Shown here: piece by piece, positions 52,591-60,591 of the stretch | Layout: each line of letters opens with the position of its first letter | Position numbering within the stretch: the first letter of the stretch is position 1 | Source of the DNA: Microbacterium testaceum | GTDB lineage: Bacteria; Actinomycetota; Actinomycetes; Actinomycetales; Microbacteriaceae | Assembly: GCF_029761935.1 (NCBI RefSeq) | Contig: NZ_CP121699.1 | Coordinates: 744,001-808,000, forward strand | DNA length: 64,000 nucleotides | Direction of reading: 5' to 3' | Position numbers and translations under genes: made by a program | The notes under the pieces: model-generated | Seen by the model: only the letters and a program-made list of their open reading frames with translations | The model's database searches: none | Told to the model about the DNA's origin: nothing

Positions 52591-55500
52591 TCAGCTCCAT
52601 CGCATCATCGAGCGCGCCGCTCCGGAGAAACCTCCGGTGCGGCGCGCTTCTGCGATCAGCGGGAGATTCTCGGGTCCGTTGAGCTCGTGCAGGACGGCCG
52701 GACCCACGTGCACCTGCCACGCGCCGTGGAAGCGGACGGCGTCCGCCCGACGACGACCGATCTCGGAAGGCACGGCGAGGAACTGCCGGGACCGGGAGCG
52801 TCCCGCGCGCTCGAGGACGGCGCGCACCCACCACGACCCTCCGCCGCGGTCGACCTCCAGCACGAAACGCGGTGACCGGATCGGGCCGCACAGCTCCTCC
52901 AGCGCGATCCCGAAGGTCTTCTGATCGGCGAGGCTCGCGTGCGCCATCGTGATCTCGGCGCGGGTGGCGTCGGCATCCCTCCGCTCTCCCTCCCACACCG
53001 CAACGGCGAGCGGGGACCGGACGCGCCCACTCTCGGACAGCGCCGTCCAGACCACATGCGCCATGTTCCTCAGCGTTGCCGCGGCGTCCCGAGCCTGCCG
53101 ACGCGTGCGCCGCCACGCCGAGAGCAGGGGCACGGACATAATGGCACCGATCAGGGCGCTGACTCCCCCCACCGCGACTCCCGCGACCGGGGGCAGGAAG
53201 AACGACAGCGCGATCAGCGCCGTCGGCGCTCCCGCCGATACTGCGAGCCACCCGCCGAGGGCACGCTCGGCCGTCACCGACGTCGAGAAGACCGGCGTGC
53301 GGGCCGGGCGCTCGACCACCCCGGAGAGCTCCTCGCGGTCGTCGTACGGGGAGCCGATGCGCCAGGCGGATCGCGTCTCGTCCCGCGGCGGAGCCGAGGT
53401 CAGCGCGTCGACACGCTCCAGCGACGCGCCGGGGGCCTTCTCGAGCACCTCGTCGAGCGCGCGACGACGGTCGCGCCCCAGCGCCGCGGGCAGCCCGCGG
53501 ACGATGCGCTCGGGGTGGTCGGCGTCGAGTCCCCACAGGCCGGCGTGCTTGCGACGGAGGCGGGCGGCATCCGGTTGCGCGTCGAGAGGCGAGTCGGGCG
53601 GCAGCAGCGCCGAGACCGTCCAGTTGTGGGCGACCTTCTCGGGCCAGCCCGGATCGCGCCGCAGCGTACGGCCCCGCAACTGCTGCGTCGCCGACGCCGT
53701 CGCCACCGCGGTGAGGTCGATCAGGGTGTTCACCGCCGGGCAGTCCCACCCTTCGCCGAAGAGACCGCGCGTGCCCACGACCACCTCGAGCGAGCCGTCG
53801 GCGAGCAGCCGGGAGACGGCGCCGACCACCCCCGGCCCCGTGGCCCCCCGCACCGCGAGGACGGCCACGTCGTCGGAGCAGGGCTCCCCCGTTACCGCGA
53901 CGCCGAGCTCGCGCGCGAGCGCCGGAAGCAGCGTCTCCGCGTGACGGACGGCGACGCGCACCGTCGAGGAAGTGACGAGGATCGCGCGCAGCGCCGAGGT
54001 AGCGGCATCCGTCGCCACGATCGAGAACGTGCGGACGGCGCCGGCCGAGCCCAGGAGTCCCCCGTGGACGTTGCCGTGGGTGACGTAATCGGTCACGACG
54101 AGGGCGCGGAGGCGGTCGCCGAGCTCGTCGAGCTCGCGGGCGAGGATATCGCACGCTCCCCTGTCCTTCGAGAGGGAGGACGCGAGGACCGTGTCGATCG
54201 GATCGCGGGTGCGCCGCACCCCGCGGTCGGTCAGCGCGAAGCCGAAATCGGCGAGCAGGCGACGCAGCCGGCGCCACTCATCGGCGCGCGCGGGGTCGGG
54301 GAGCACCCGGTCCAGGGCATATCGACCCAGCAGGCGCAGCGTCTCTTCGGTGGTGGGCGCCCGTCGCGCCACGGCGGGAAAACGAGCGGTGAGCGGGTCG
54401 TCGGGCGCGACGACGGAGAACATCGCCGCGGCGGCCTCGGCACCGGCGAAATCGACGGCGAACGCCGCCGAGAGAGCGGCATCGACGGCGGCGTCGGGGT
54501 CGGACGATTCCGCGGCGGCCGGCGGGGGCTCGATCCCCGGGCGCGCAACAGCACTCCTCCCCACGGAATCGACCGGGGCCGGGGACGAGACGCCCTCGGC
54601 GGGCGGTTCGAGGGGATCCGCGGGGGCGGAAGGGGTCGACGGCTGAAGCACCGCGCGCAGGAACTTCCTTCCGGCGCCCACCGCGAATGTCGTCCGCAGC
54701 GCCTCAGCGAGGGCTTCGGCGTGCGCGGAGAGGAACGCCCGCTCCTCGCCGGTCGGTTGGACCACGTGGACGAGGTCGCGGTACGGCGCGAGATCGCCCT
54801 CGCGCACGACCGCCGGCACGGGAACCTCGAGATCGACCTCGCCCAGCAGCGAGACGTAGTTCTCGTACTCGTTCGCGTCATCGGGCGAGGGAAGTGTGGC
54901 CGTGAGCCCGATCACGAGCGGCTCCCGACCCCCCGCGCGCAACCGCGCGACGAGCGCCGCAACCACGAGTGCCCAGTGATCGAGGAGGTGATGGCACTCG
55001 TCGAGGACGATGGTCTCGACCCCCGCCTCGACCAGACGCTCCAGCAGCTCGCGCGATCGCGGGTGCAGAGCGGCCGTGAGAGCGGCGGCATCCTGTCTCG
55101 CCAGAGTGCGCCGAAGAGCGCGGGACCGAGAGCGGATGCCACGGCCGTACGCCGCGGCATTGCTCTCGCTGAGCGCCTCGAGCCATCGCTCGGCCTGGTC
55201 GGGGGTGCGATCGTCGGCGATCAGCTCGTCGACCCAGCGGGCGCGCGCCAGGGCCGCGAAGGGCTCGCTGGAGTCGACCACGCTGATCGCCTGGTACGTC
55301 AGGGCCGTGAGGTCGGCGGGGAGATCGGGGTCGTCCGACACGGCGGCGTCATCGTGCGCCAGCACCCGGGCAGCGCCCACCCACTGCGCGCGGATCGCCG
55401 TCGTGGGCGCGAAGACCACCGTGCGCCTTCCCCGGCGTGCGGCGAGGAGGAGCCCGAGCAGGGTCTTTCCGGCACCCGGCGGGGCGACGAGGTGCAGCGG

Positions 55501-55605
55501 CTCCCCCGCGTCGACGTCGACACGGTCCAGCGCGGCGCGCTGATAGACCCGGAGCGTTCCGTCGAACCGCCACGCCGACAGGGGACGGCGTGATTCGGTC
55601 GACAC
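52591..55605 (-). CDS. Superfamily 2 DEAD-like helicase with membrane segments
   Basis: A 1004-aa protein of unknown role. Its N-terminal part is an SF2 helicase: Walker A APPGAGKTLL (Lys47), DECH box at 202-205, motif III TAT at 235-237, and a second RecA lobe with GTRGLFGEGWDCPAVNT and motif VI ATQQLRGRTLRRDP. A low-complexity insert lies at about 300-350. Residues 786-831 form two closely spaced hydrophobic segments, enough for a membrane hairpin. A 170-residue C-terminal domain that I do not recognise follows. GTG start at 55605. It converges on the apf-like gene (4 bp) and is divergent from a membrane protein 65 bp away. Restriction or phage-defence helicases are one possible home for this architecture, which is inference. 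Confidence 0.75.
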   Translation of the reverse strand: MSTESRRPLSAWRFDGTLRVYQRAALDRVDVDAGEPLHLVAPPGAGKTLLGLLLAARRGRRTVVFAPTTAIRAQWVGAARVLAHDDAAVSDDPDLPADLTALTYQAISVVDSSEPFAALARARWVDELIADDRTPDQAERWLEALSESNAAAYGRGIRSRSRALRRTLARQDAAALTAALHPRSRELLERLVEAGVETIVLDECHHLLDHWALVVAALVARLRAGGREPLVIGLTATLPSPDDANEYENYVSLLGEVDLEVPVPAVVREGDLAPYRDLVHVVQPTGEERAFLSAHAEALAEALRTTFAVGAGRKFLRAVLQPSTPSAPADPLEPPAEGVSSPAPVDSVGRSAVARPGIEPPPAAAESSDPDAAVDAALSAAFAVDFAGAEAAAAMFSVVAPDDPLTARFPAVARRAPTTEETLRLLGRYALDRVLPDPARADEWRRLRRLLADFGFALTDRGVRRTRDPIDTVLASSLSKDRGACDILARELDELGDRLRALVVTDYVTHGNVHGGLLGSAGAVRTFSIVATDAATSALRAILVTSSTVRVAVRHAETLLPALARELGVAVTGEPCSDDVAVLAVRGATGPGVVGAVSRLLADGSLEVVVGTRGLFGEGWDCPAVNTLIDLTAVATASATQQLRGRTLRRDPGWPEKVAHNWTVSALLPPDSPLDAQPDAARLRRKHAGLWGLDADHPERIVRGLPAALGRDRRRALDEVLEKAPGASLERVDALTSAPPRDETRSAWRIGSPYDDREELSGVVERPARTPVFSTSVTAERALGGWLAVSAGAPTALIALSFFLPPVAGVAVGGVSALIGAIMSVPLLSAWRRTRRQARDAAATLRNMAHVVWTALSESGRVRSPLAVAVWEGERRDADATRAEITMAHASLADQKTFGIALEELCGPIRSPRFVLEVDRGGGSWWVRAVLERAGRSRSRQFLAVPSEIGRRRADAVRFHGAWQVHVGPAVLHELNGPENLPLIAEARRTGGFSGAARSMMRWS
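52612..52647 (+). terminator. Terminator of apf-like copy 1, inside the helicase 3' end
   Basis: GCGCGCCGC and GCGGCGCGC plus an inner CCGGAG/CTCCGG segment form a long stem with one mismatch and an AAAC loop, 26 nt after the stop. It overlaps the last codons of the convergent helicase gene. Confidence 0.65.
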
Positions 55606-55670
55606 CGCGCCAGTCTAGGGAGGGACCCCCGGCGGGCAGGCGGACCGACACCCGCCGGAGAGGACGACGC

Positions 55671-56798
55671 GTGGACCTTCGATGGCTCGACGCCCCCGAC
55701 GAGGACGTGCGGCGGGAGCTGCCGACCGTGCCGGAGCACGAACCGCCGCCGTGGGTACCGACCCGCAGACGCCTGCTCGTGCGGCTGAACGCCGTGATCG
55801 AGGTCTGGACCCTCTTCATCGTGGTGTTCAACACCGGACTCGACGTCGACATCCGGGGCGACGGGACGCTCGAGGCCGACGACGTACGCACCCTCGTCAT
55901 CACCCTCGTCGTCGCCATCGTCTGGACCGCCGCGAGCATCGCCCTCTGGCGATGGTCGCGGAAGGCCTCGACGCCCGTCCGGCTCCGCCGCGCTCGCCGC
56001 GCGCTCACCGCGCGGGCGAACGAGTTCCGCGCGGAGGCGTGGTGGCGGGACTCCTTCCCGGCCATCGTCACCGCTCACTCCGCCGGTGTGCGCGAATACC
56101 CGCGCTTCGTGGGCGAAGGGATCGAGTTCGGGACGGTTCGACTGCGGATGCCGCGCACGCGTCCGCGCTCCTACGTCTGCGTCTCGCTGGCATCCCCGCT
56201 CCCCCACCTGGTCCTCGACGCCGTCGAGAACGACGGGGTGCGCTCGGGACTGCCCGAGAACCTCGCCGAACGACAGCGGATCTCACTGGAGGGCGACTTC
56301 GACCGGATCTTCCGCGCCTACGCTCCACGCGGATACGCCCGCGACGCGCTCTACGTCCTCACCCCCGACGTCATGGCGGTCCTCGCCGATCACGCCCGCG
56401 CATTCGACGTCGAGATCGTCGAGGATCGCGCGGTGTTCTTCCGGGCCGAGCGGCGCCGGTGGGACGACCCGGCACTGTGGCGGGAGGTGGACGCGATCCT
56501 CACCCACGTCGCGCCCCGGCTGCGGCAACGCTCGCTGCGATACACGGACGAGAGGGTCGCGGGCCAGGTCGCGGTCGAGATCGCGGAGAGTCTCGCGAGC
56601 GGTTCGGGGGTCATCGCGTGGCGCCCGGACGCTCCCATGGTGGGCCCGGGAGGGCGACAGCTCCGCTCGTGGACGCCCCGCCACGGGTGGTGGGCGAACG
56701 TGCGCGTGGTCTCGTCGTTCATGGTCGGGACGGCGGTCTACGGCATCCCGGTGTTTCTCGGCGTCGTCACGCTTCTGGGCATGTTCGACGGGCGCTGA
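55671..56798 (+). CDS. Membrane protein of unknown function (DUF3137-like)
   Basis: The 375-aa product has two N-terminal membrane helices (about residues 38-60 and 78-97), a soluble middle and a hydrophobic C-terminal segment (SSFMVGTAVYGIPVFLGVVT). The stretch ISLEGDFDRIFRAYAPRGY followed by DALYVLTPDVMAVLADH resembles a widespread family of bacterial membrane proteins of unknown function (DUF3137-type; my recognition is tentative). GTG 55671 is preceded by GGAGAGG at 7 nt. It is divergent from the helicase with 65 bp between starts, so promoters overlap and the two could be co-regulated. Confidence 0.6.
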   Translation: MDLRWLDAPDEDVRRELPTVPEHEPPPWVPTRRRLLVRLNAVIEVWTLFIVVFNTGLDVDIRGDGTLEADDVRTLVITLVVAIVWTAASIALWRWSRKASTPVRLRRARRALTARANEFRAEAWWRDSFPAIVTAHSAGVREYPRFVGEGIEFGTVRLRMPRTRPRSYVCVSLASPLPHLVLDAVENDGVRSGLPENLAERQRISLEGDFDRIFRAYAPRGYARDALYVLTPDVMAVLADHARAFDVEIVEDRAVFFRAERRRWDDPALWREVDAILTHVAPRLRQRSLRYTDERVAGQVAVEIAESLASGSGVIAWRPDAPMVGPGGRQLRSWTPRHGWWANVRVVSSFMVGTAVYGIPVFLGVVTLLGMFDGR

Positions 56799-56840
56799 GC
56801 CGGGCGGCAGCCTTCACCGTCCCACGCGGAGCCGACGCCG

Positions 56841-58538
56841 TCAGGCGCCGTTGCGTCGAGCGACCCACCCCGCCAGCAGGGCGTGCGAGAGCGGCGCGAT
56901 CGAGACGACCATGAGGATCGTGCCCAGCACCGCCTGCTCGGCCTGCAACAGCACCCCGCCGATGAGCAGGCCCGTGAACAGCACCGACGAGACCACCCGG
57001 CGGACCATGCGCTCGAGATCGCGCATGCGCCGCTCGATGCGCGGGGTCTGGACCGACACCGAGCCGTCTTCGAAGCGCGAGATGAGGTTGTCGGCCCGGC
57101 GCGGGAGGCGCGCGGTCACGGCGGCGACCGCTCCGACCTCGCGGACGAAGGCCTGCGCGGTGTTGCCGCTTTCTTCGCGGATGAGGCGTTGGGCGTAGGG
57201 CTCGACCGCGTCCCAGATGTTGAAGGCGGGATCGAGCGCGCTGCACATGCCGCTCGTGAGCGACATCGCGCGCACGATCAGCAGGAAGTTCTCGGGCAGC
57301 TGGAACGGCAGCGACCGCACGACGTCGCCGAACTCGATCGCGAAGGCGCGGAACTCGCGCGGGTCGACCTCTTGCAGCTCGGCGAAGCCCATCCCACCGA
57401 AGCGGGAGAACAGACCCGTCATCGCGCGCTCCAACTGCACGGTGTCGGCCGAGGGCAACAGCACGCCGACATCGCGGATGCCGTCGACCAGGCCCTTTCC
57501 GTCACGCGAGGCCGCCGCGATGAGCACGCGGCGCAGCCCCCGGCGCAAGCTCGGCGGGACCTCGCCCATCATGCCGAAGTCGATGAACGTGAAGCGCCAC
57601 GCCGGGGTGCCGGCGTCGGTCGTGCCGCCGAGCGGCGTGACGAAGACGTTTCCGGGGTGCGGGTCGGCGTGAAAGAAGCCGTCGTCGAACAGCTGGTCGA
57701 ACATCACCCGCGCGAAGCGGGCGGCGACCTCGGACGGATCGATGCCGGCCGCGCGGAGGGCGTCGACGTCGTTGATCTTGATCGCCGTGACGTCTTGGAG
57801 GGTGAGCACGCGGCGGGTGGTGCGCTCCCACACGACCTCGGGCACGGCCACTCCATCGGGCCCGCCGAAGTCGGTCGCGAAGCGCTCGGAGTTGGCGGCC
57901 TCGTGCAGGTAGTCGATCTCTTCGAGGCTCGTGACGGCGAACTCCTCGACGAGCGAGGGCATGTCGACGCGATCGCGGACCAGGGCGACCTTGCTGAGCC
58001 ACACGCCGACCTTGCGGAGGGCGCGCAGGTCGACGTCGACGATGCGGTCGATGCCCGGGCGCTGGATCTTCAGCACGACGGCGCTCAGGCCGGTCTCGGC
58101 GGCCAGATCCTCCGTCAGCACGGCGCGGTGCGCCTGACCCAAGGAAGCCGCCGCGAGGGGGCGCTCGTCGACGCTCGCGAAGGCGCGCTCCAACGGCATC
58201 CCGAGCTCTTCTTCTGCCCGGGCGCGCATCTGCACGAACGGGACCGCGGGCACCTCGTCCTGCAGGCCCTCGAGCTGTTTCGTGATCGACGGGGGCAGGA
58301 CGTCGAGACGCGACGACATGAACTGCCCGACCTTGATCATGAGACCGCCGAGGTCGACAGCGAGCACATGGAAACGCTGGGCGATGCGCTCGAGCCGCCG
58401 GGTGCGGCCCCGGGCGGAGATCCACCCGAGACCGAACCGCGGCAGGAAGAGCTCGAACCACCAGGCCTGCACCAGATAGCGCGCCGCGAAGCGCGTGATC
58501 CGCCGGTAGCGGGCCTTCATGAGGGCGTCGTCGGTCAT
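56841..58538 (-). CDS. ABC1/UbiB-family atypical kinase
   Basis: The 565-aa protein has the ABC1 KxGQ motif in IKVGQFMSSRLDVLPP near residue 68, the Ala-rich loop AAASLGQAHRAVL in place of a P-loop, the catalytic-loop-like FHADPHPGNVFV and the DFG-like FIDFGMMGEVP. Two C-terminal membrane helices (about 515-560) anchor it. Family members help isoprenoid quinone metabolism or lipid homeostasis, and ATP is used in an unusual way. AGGAG precedes ATG. It lies 52 bp after padR on the same strand and is probably co-transcribed and controlled by it. Confidence 0.9.
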   Translation of the reverse strand: MTDDALMKARYRRITRFAARYLVQAWWFELFLPRFGLGWISARGRTRRLERIAQRFHVLAVDLGGLMIKVGQFMSSRLDVLPPSITKQLEGLQDEVPAVPFVQMRARAEEELGMPLERAFASVDERPLAAASLGQAHRAVLTEDLAAETGLSAVVLKIQRPGIDRIVDVDLRALRKVGVWLSKVALVRDRVDMPSLVEEFAVTSLEEIDYLHEAANSERFATDFGGPDGVAVPEVVWERTTRRVLTLQDVTAIKINDVDALRAAGIDPSEVAARFARVMFDQLFDDGFFHADPHPGNVFVTPLGGTTDAGTPAWRFTFIDFGMMGEVPPSLRRGLRRVLIAAASRDGKGLVDGIRDVGVLLPSADTVQLERAMTGLFSRFGGMGFAELQEVDPREFRAFAIEFGDVVRSLPFQLPENFLLIVRAMSLTSGMCSALDPAFNIWDAVEPYAQRLIREESGNTAQAFVREVGAVAAVTARLPRRADNLISRFEDGSVSVQTPRIERRMRDLERMVRRVVSSVLFTGLLIGGVLLQAEQAVLGTILMVVSIAPLSHALLAGWVARRNGA

Positions 58539-58590
58539 CGATTCTCCTGGATGCCGACGGGCGGAATGCCCCCGTCGAGCGGGCGTGACC

Positions 58591-59169
58591 TCAACCCTGG
58601 GCGAGGATGGAGTAGAGCTTACGGCGCGCCTCGTCGAGGATCTCGACCGCTTGCGCGACTTGCTCCTTGTCGCCCGTGCGACCGACCTGGGCCGCCGCCT
58701 GGGCGAGTTCGATACCCGCCTTGGGCAGCGCGGTCATGCGACCGCCGTCACGCGAACCGGCCGCCTCCCACGGCGCCGTGCGCTCGGTGGTCTCGTCGCC
58801 GGCCGCAGCGCGGCCCTCGGCGGTGAGCGAGTAGGTCTTGCGGCCGTTCGACTCCTCGGCCTGCACGAGGCCCTCGTCGGTCAGCAGCTGCAGCGTGGGG
58901 TAGACCGAGCCGGGGCTCGGCTTCCACGAGCCGCCGCTGCGATCTTCGATCTCGCGGATGATCTGGTAGCCGTGCATCGGCTGCTCGAGCAGGAGCGAGA
59001 GGACGGCCGAACGCACGTCGCCCTTGTTCATGCGCGGCGTCGAGGCGGTCTTCTGCTCGAACTGCGTGCGCAGCTGCTCGAGACCCTCGAGGATGTTGGA
59101 CATCGGCCAGCCGGGGGTGTTGTTGCCACCGCGTCCGCCGAACGCGTCTCCCAGGAATGAACCACTCAT
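58591..59169 (-). CDS. PadR-family transcriptional regulator
   Basis: A 192-aa winged-helix repressor. A Gly/Asn-rich N-terminus is followed by the PadR domain MNKGDVRSAVLSLLLEQPMH (residue 47), GYQIIREIEDRSGGSWKPSP and YPTLQLLTDEGLV, then a C-terminal helical dimerisation part. AAGGAGG precedes ATG 59169. It heads padR-ubiB, and an AT-rich inverted repeat upstream is a probable autoregulatory site. Many PadR repressors of this type sense small molecules or envelope stress. Confidence 0.9.
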   Translation of the reverse strand: MSGSFLGDAFGGRGGNNTPGWPMSNILEGLEQLRTQFEQKTASTPRMNKGDVRSAVLSLLLEQPMHGYQIIREIEDRSGGSWKPSPGSVYPTLQLLTDEGLVQAEESNGRKTYSLTAEGRAAAGDETTERTAPWEAAGSRDGGRMTALPKAGIELAQAAAQVGRTGDKEQVAQAVEILDEARRKLYSILAQG

Positions 59170-59202
59170 GACGACCTCCTTCGCGCGGACCCGATCTGAG
59201 CC

Positions 59203-59226
59203 AGCGATACATAACGATATATCGCT
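59203..59226 (-). promoter_or_regulatory. Inverted-repeat operator/promoter of padR
   Basis: AGCGATA and TATCGCT flank a 10-bp AT-rich spacer (CATAACGATA), 34 bp before the padR start. The block is strikingly AT-rich for this genome and also holds possible -10 sequences such as TATCGT-type hexamers. A PadR autoregulation site is the simplest reading. Confidence 0.55.
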
Positions 59227-59319
59227 GAGGAGGGGTGGAGGCTGGGAATCGACCCGCGATCCTTCGACGTCGAGCAGACCCGCGGCGCCCGGCGGGGACC
59301 CGGGACGCAGCGACGCGGA

Positions 59320-60228
59320 TCAGTACCAGTTCATCGCCTGGGAGTGACCCCACGCGCTGCACGGGGTCCCGTAGCCGCGGGAGATGTAGTCGAGGCCCCA
59401 CGCGATCTGAGTGGCCGCGTTGGTCTGCCAGTCGGCGCCGAAGCTCGCCATCTTGCTTCCGGGCAGGGCCTGCGGGATGCCGGTCGCCCCACCGTCATTG
59501 TTGTAGGCCTGGTAGTTCCAGCCCGACTCCTTGTTCCACAGCGACGACAGACACGAGAACTGGTCGCTCCCCCAGCCGTACTTCTCGGCCATGAGCTGCG
59601 AGGCGTACGCGCGCGCTCCCTCGGGCGTGTTGACCCGGGCGAGAGCGGCGGCGGCATCGGCCTGACGCTGCGCCTCGGCGGCCGCTGCGGCCTCGGCCTG
59701 ACGCTGCGCCTCGGCGGCGGCGTCGGCGGCGGCCTTGTCGGCCTTCGCCTTGTCGAGGCTGCCCTTGACCTCCGCCACGCGGGCGCTGACGCGGTCGGTC
59801 TCGCTCTGGGCGTTCTGACTCAGGGCGGGTACGAGCAGCACCGGGAGCAGGTCGCGGGAGGTGAGGCGGTCGACGGCGTCTTGGAGCGCGCCCGTGTCGA
59901 TCGACGCGTCGCCGATCGAGAGCGGGAGCCCGGTCGCGGCGACATCGGCCTGGACGGCGGTCGCGTTCGAGAGAGCCGTCTGCGCCCCGTCGAGGGCGGC
60001 GGCGGCCCCGGTGCTCACGGCGTCGAGGGTCGGCGCCGTGGACACGGGCACCGAGGTGCCGGGGGCGGAGAAGGAGGATGCCGAGGCGTCGGGCAACGAG
60101 ACGGGGGACGCCATCGCCAGACCGGTCGTGGCGACCATGCCGAACGCGAGGCCGGCGCAGGTGGCCGCCGTGACGAGGGTGCGTCGGGCGCGGTTGACGT
60201 GGGTGAGTTTGATGTCGGAACGCAGCAA
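59320..60228 (-). CDS. Secreted aggregation-promoting-factor-like / transglycosylase-like protein (copy 2)
   Basis: The 302-aa paralogue of the gene at 51585. It has a signal peptide (RTLVTAATCAGLAFGMVATTG, ending near AMASP, which I read as two adjoining parts), helical repeats and a coiled coil (with two copies of AEAQRQAEA-like units). The C-terminal domain is CLSSLWNKESGWNYQAYN, GIPQALPGSKMASFGADWQ and WGHSQAMNWY. TTG 60228 is preferred because GAAAG lies upstream and the signal peptide then has a normal length; GTG 60294 would add 22 residues. The MtrA-like repeat upstream fits control of a cell-wall hydrolase. Confidence 0.83.
   Translation of the reverse strand: MLRSDIKLTHVNRARRTLVTAATCAGLAFGMVATTGLAMASPVSLPDASASSFSAPGTSVPVSTAPTLDAVSTGAAAALDGAQTALSNATAVQADVAATGLPLSIGDASIDTGALQDAVDRLTSRDLLPVLLVPALSQNAQSETDRVSARVAEVKGSLDKAKADKAAADAAAEAQRQAEAAAAAEAQRQADAAAALARVNTPEGARAYASQLMAEKYGWGSDQFSCLSSLWNKESGWNYQAYNNDGGATGIPQALPGSKMASFGADWQTNAATQIAWGLDYISRGYGTPCSAWGHSQAMNWY
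59512..59544. repeat. 33-bp inverted repeat, right copy
   Basis: Exact reverse complement of 52362-52394, within the conserved NKESGWNY coding region of copy 2. Confidence 0.8.
59657..59718. repeat. 36-bp-period tandem duplication in apf-like copy 2
   Basis: A 26-bp segment at 59657-59682 recurs exactly at 59693-59718. It duplicates 12 codons of the Ala/Glu/Gln-rich coiled coil and keeps the frame, so coil length can vary by slippage. Confidence 0.8.
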
Positions 60229-60323
60229 GAGAGATCTTTCGTCGGGGGCGCGCTCGTCGGGATCGAGCACGGTGTCGCGCCGTCGGGTCGGCACGGGCCC
60301 CGAGTGTGGGTGCTGGTTCTGGG

Positions 60324-60340
60324 CGTTATCTTTTCGTTAC
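60324..60340 (-). promoter_or_regulatory. Candidate MtrA-type direct repeat
   Basis: GTAACGAAAAGATAACG on the - strand contains two TAACG units one helical turn (11 bp) apart. In actinobacteria MtrA binds direct repeats of this kind and controls cell-wall hydrolase genes. It lies about 95 bp before the chosen start. Confidence 0.4.
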
Positions 60341-60515
60341 CTGGAAGACCGGTGAGAGCAGACGGTTCGGTAACTCGCCCTCGCCGGGGGTGTCGCGACG
60401 GATTGCGCTTCTCGCCGTCCGCAGGAGAAAAACAGGCTTCACCGGGTTTTTTATCGACGCTCCGACGCCTTGTTCCCGTCAGTCGCCGCTGAGCTTTCCT
60501 CCCCTCGCGACGAAA

Positions 60516-60553
60516 GGCCGATCCGACGAAGAAAAAATCTCATCGAATCGGCC
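60516..60553 (-). terminator. pgi terminator, stable only on the - strand transcript
   Basis: Fifteen-base arms (GGCCGATTCGATGAG and TTCGTCGGATCGGCC on the - strand) fold around a U-rich loop. Three positions pair as G-U in the - strand RNA but would be C/A mismatches in + strand RNA. It lies 39 nt after the pgi stop and is followed by TTTCG. Confidence 0.75.
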
Positions 60554-60591
60554 TCTCAGCGGTCGATCCGCCCGTCGCGTCGCGCGAGGGC

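Larger units (their letters stand above)
60229..60591 (-). promoter_or_regulatory. Upstream region of apf-like copy 2
   Basis: This 363-bp stretch holds the pgi terminator (60516-60553), an MtrA-like direct repeat (60324-60340), the inverted element GGTAACTC near 60366 and the alternative GTG at 60292-60294. It has several A or T runs, unusual in this genome. No other gene is supported and no c-di-AMP riboswitch core was seen. Confidence 0.5.
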
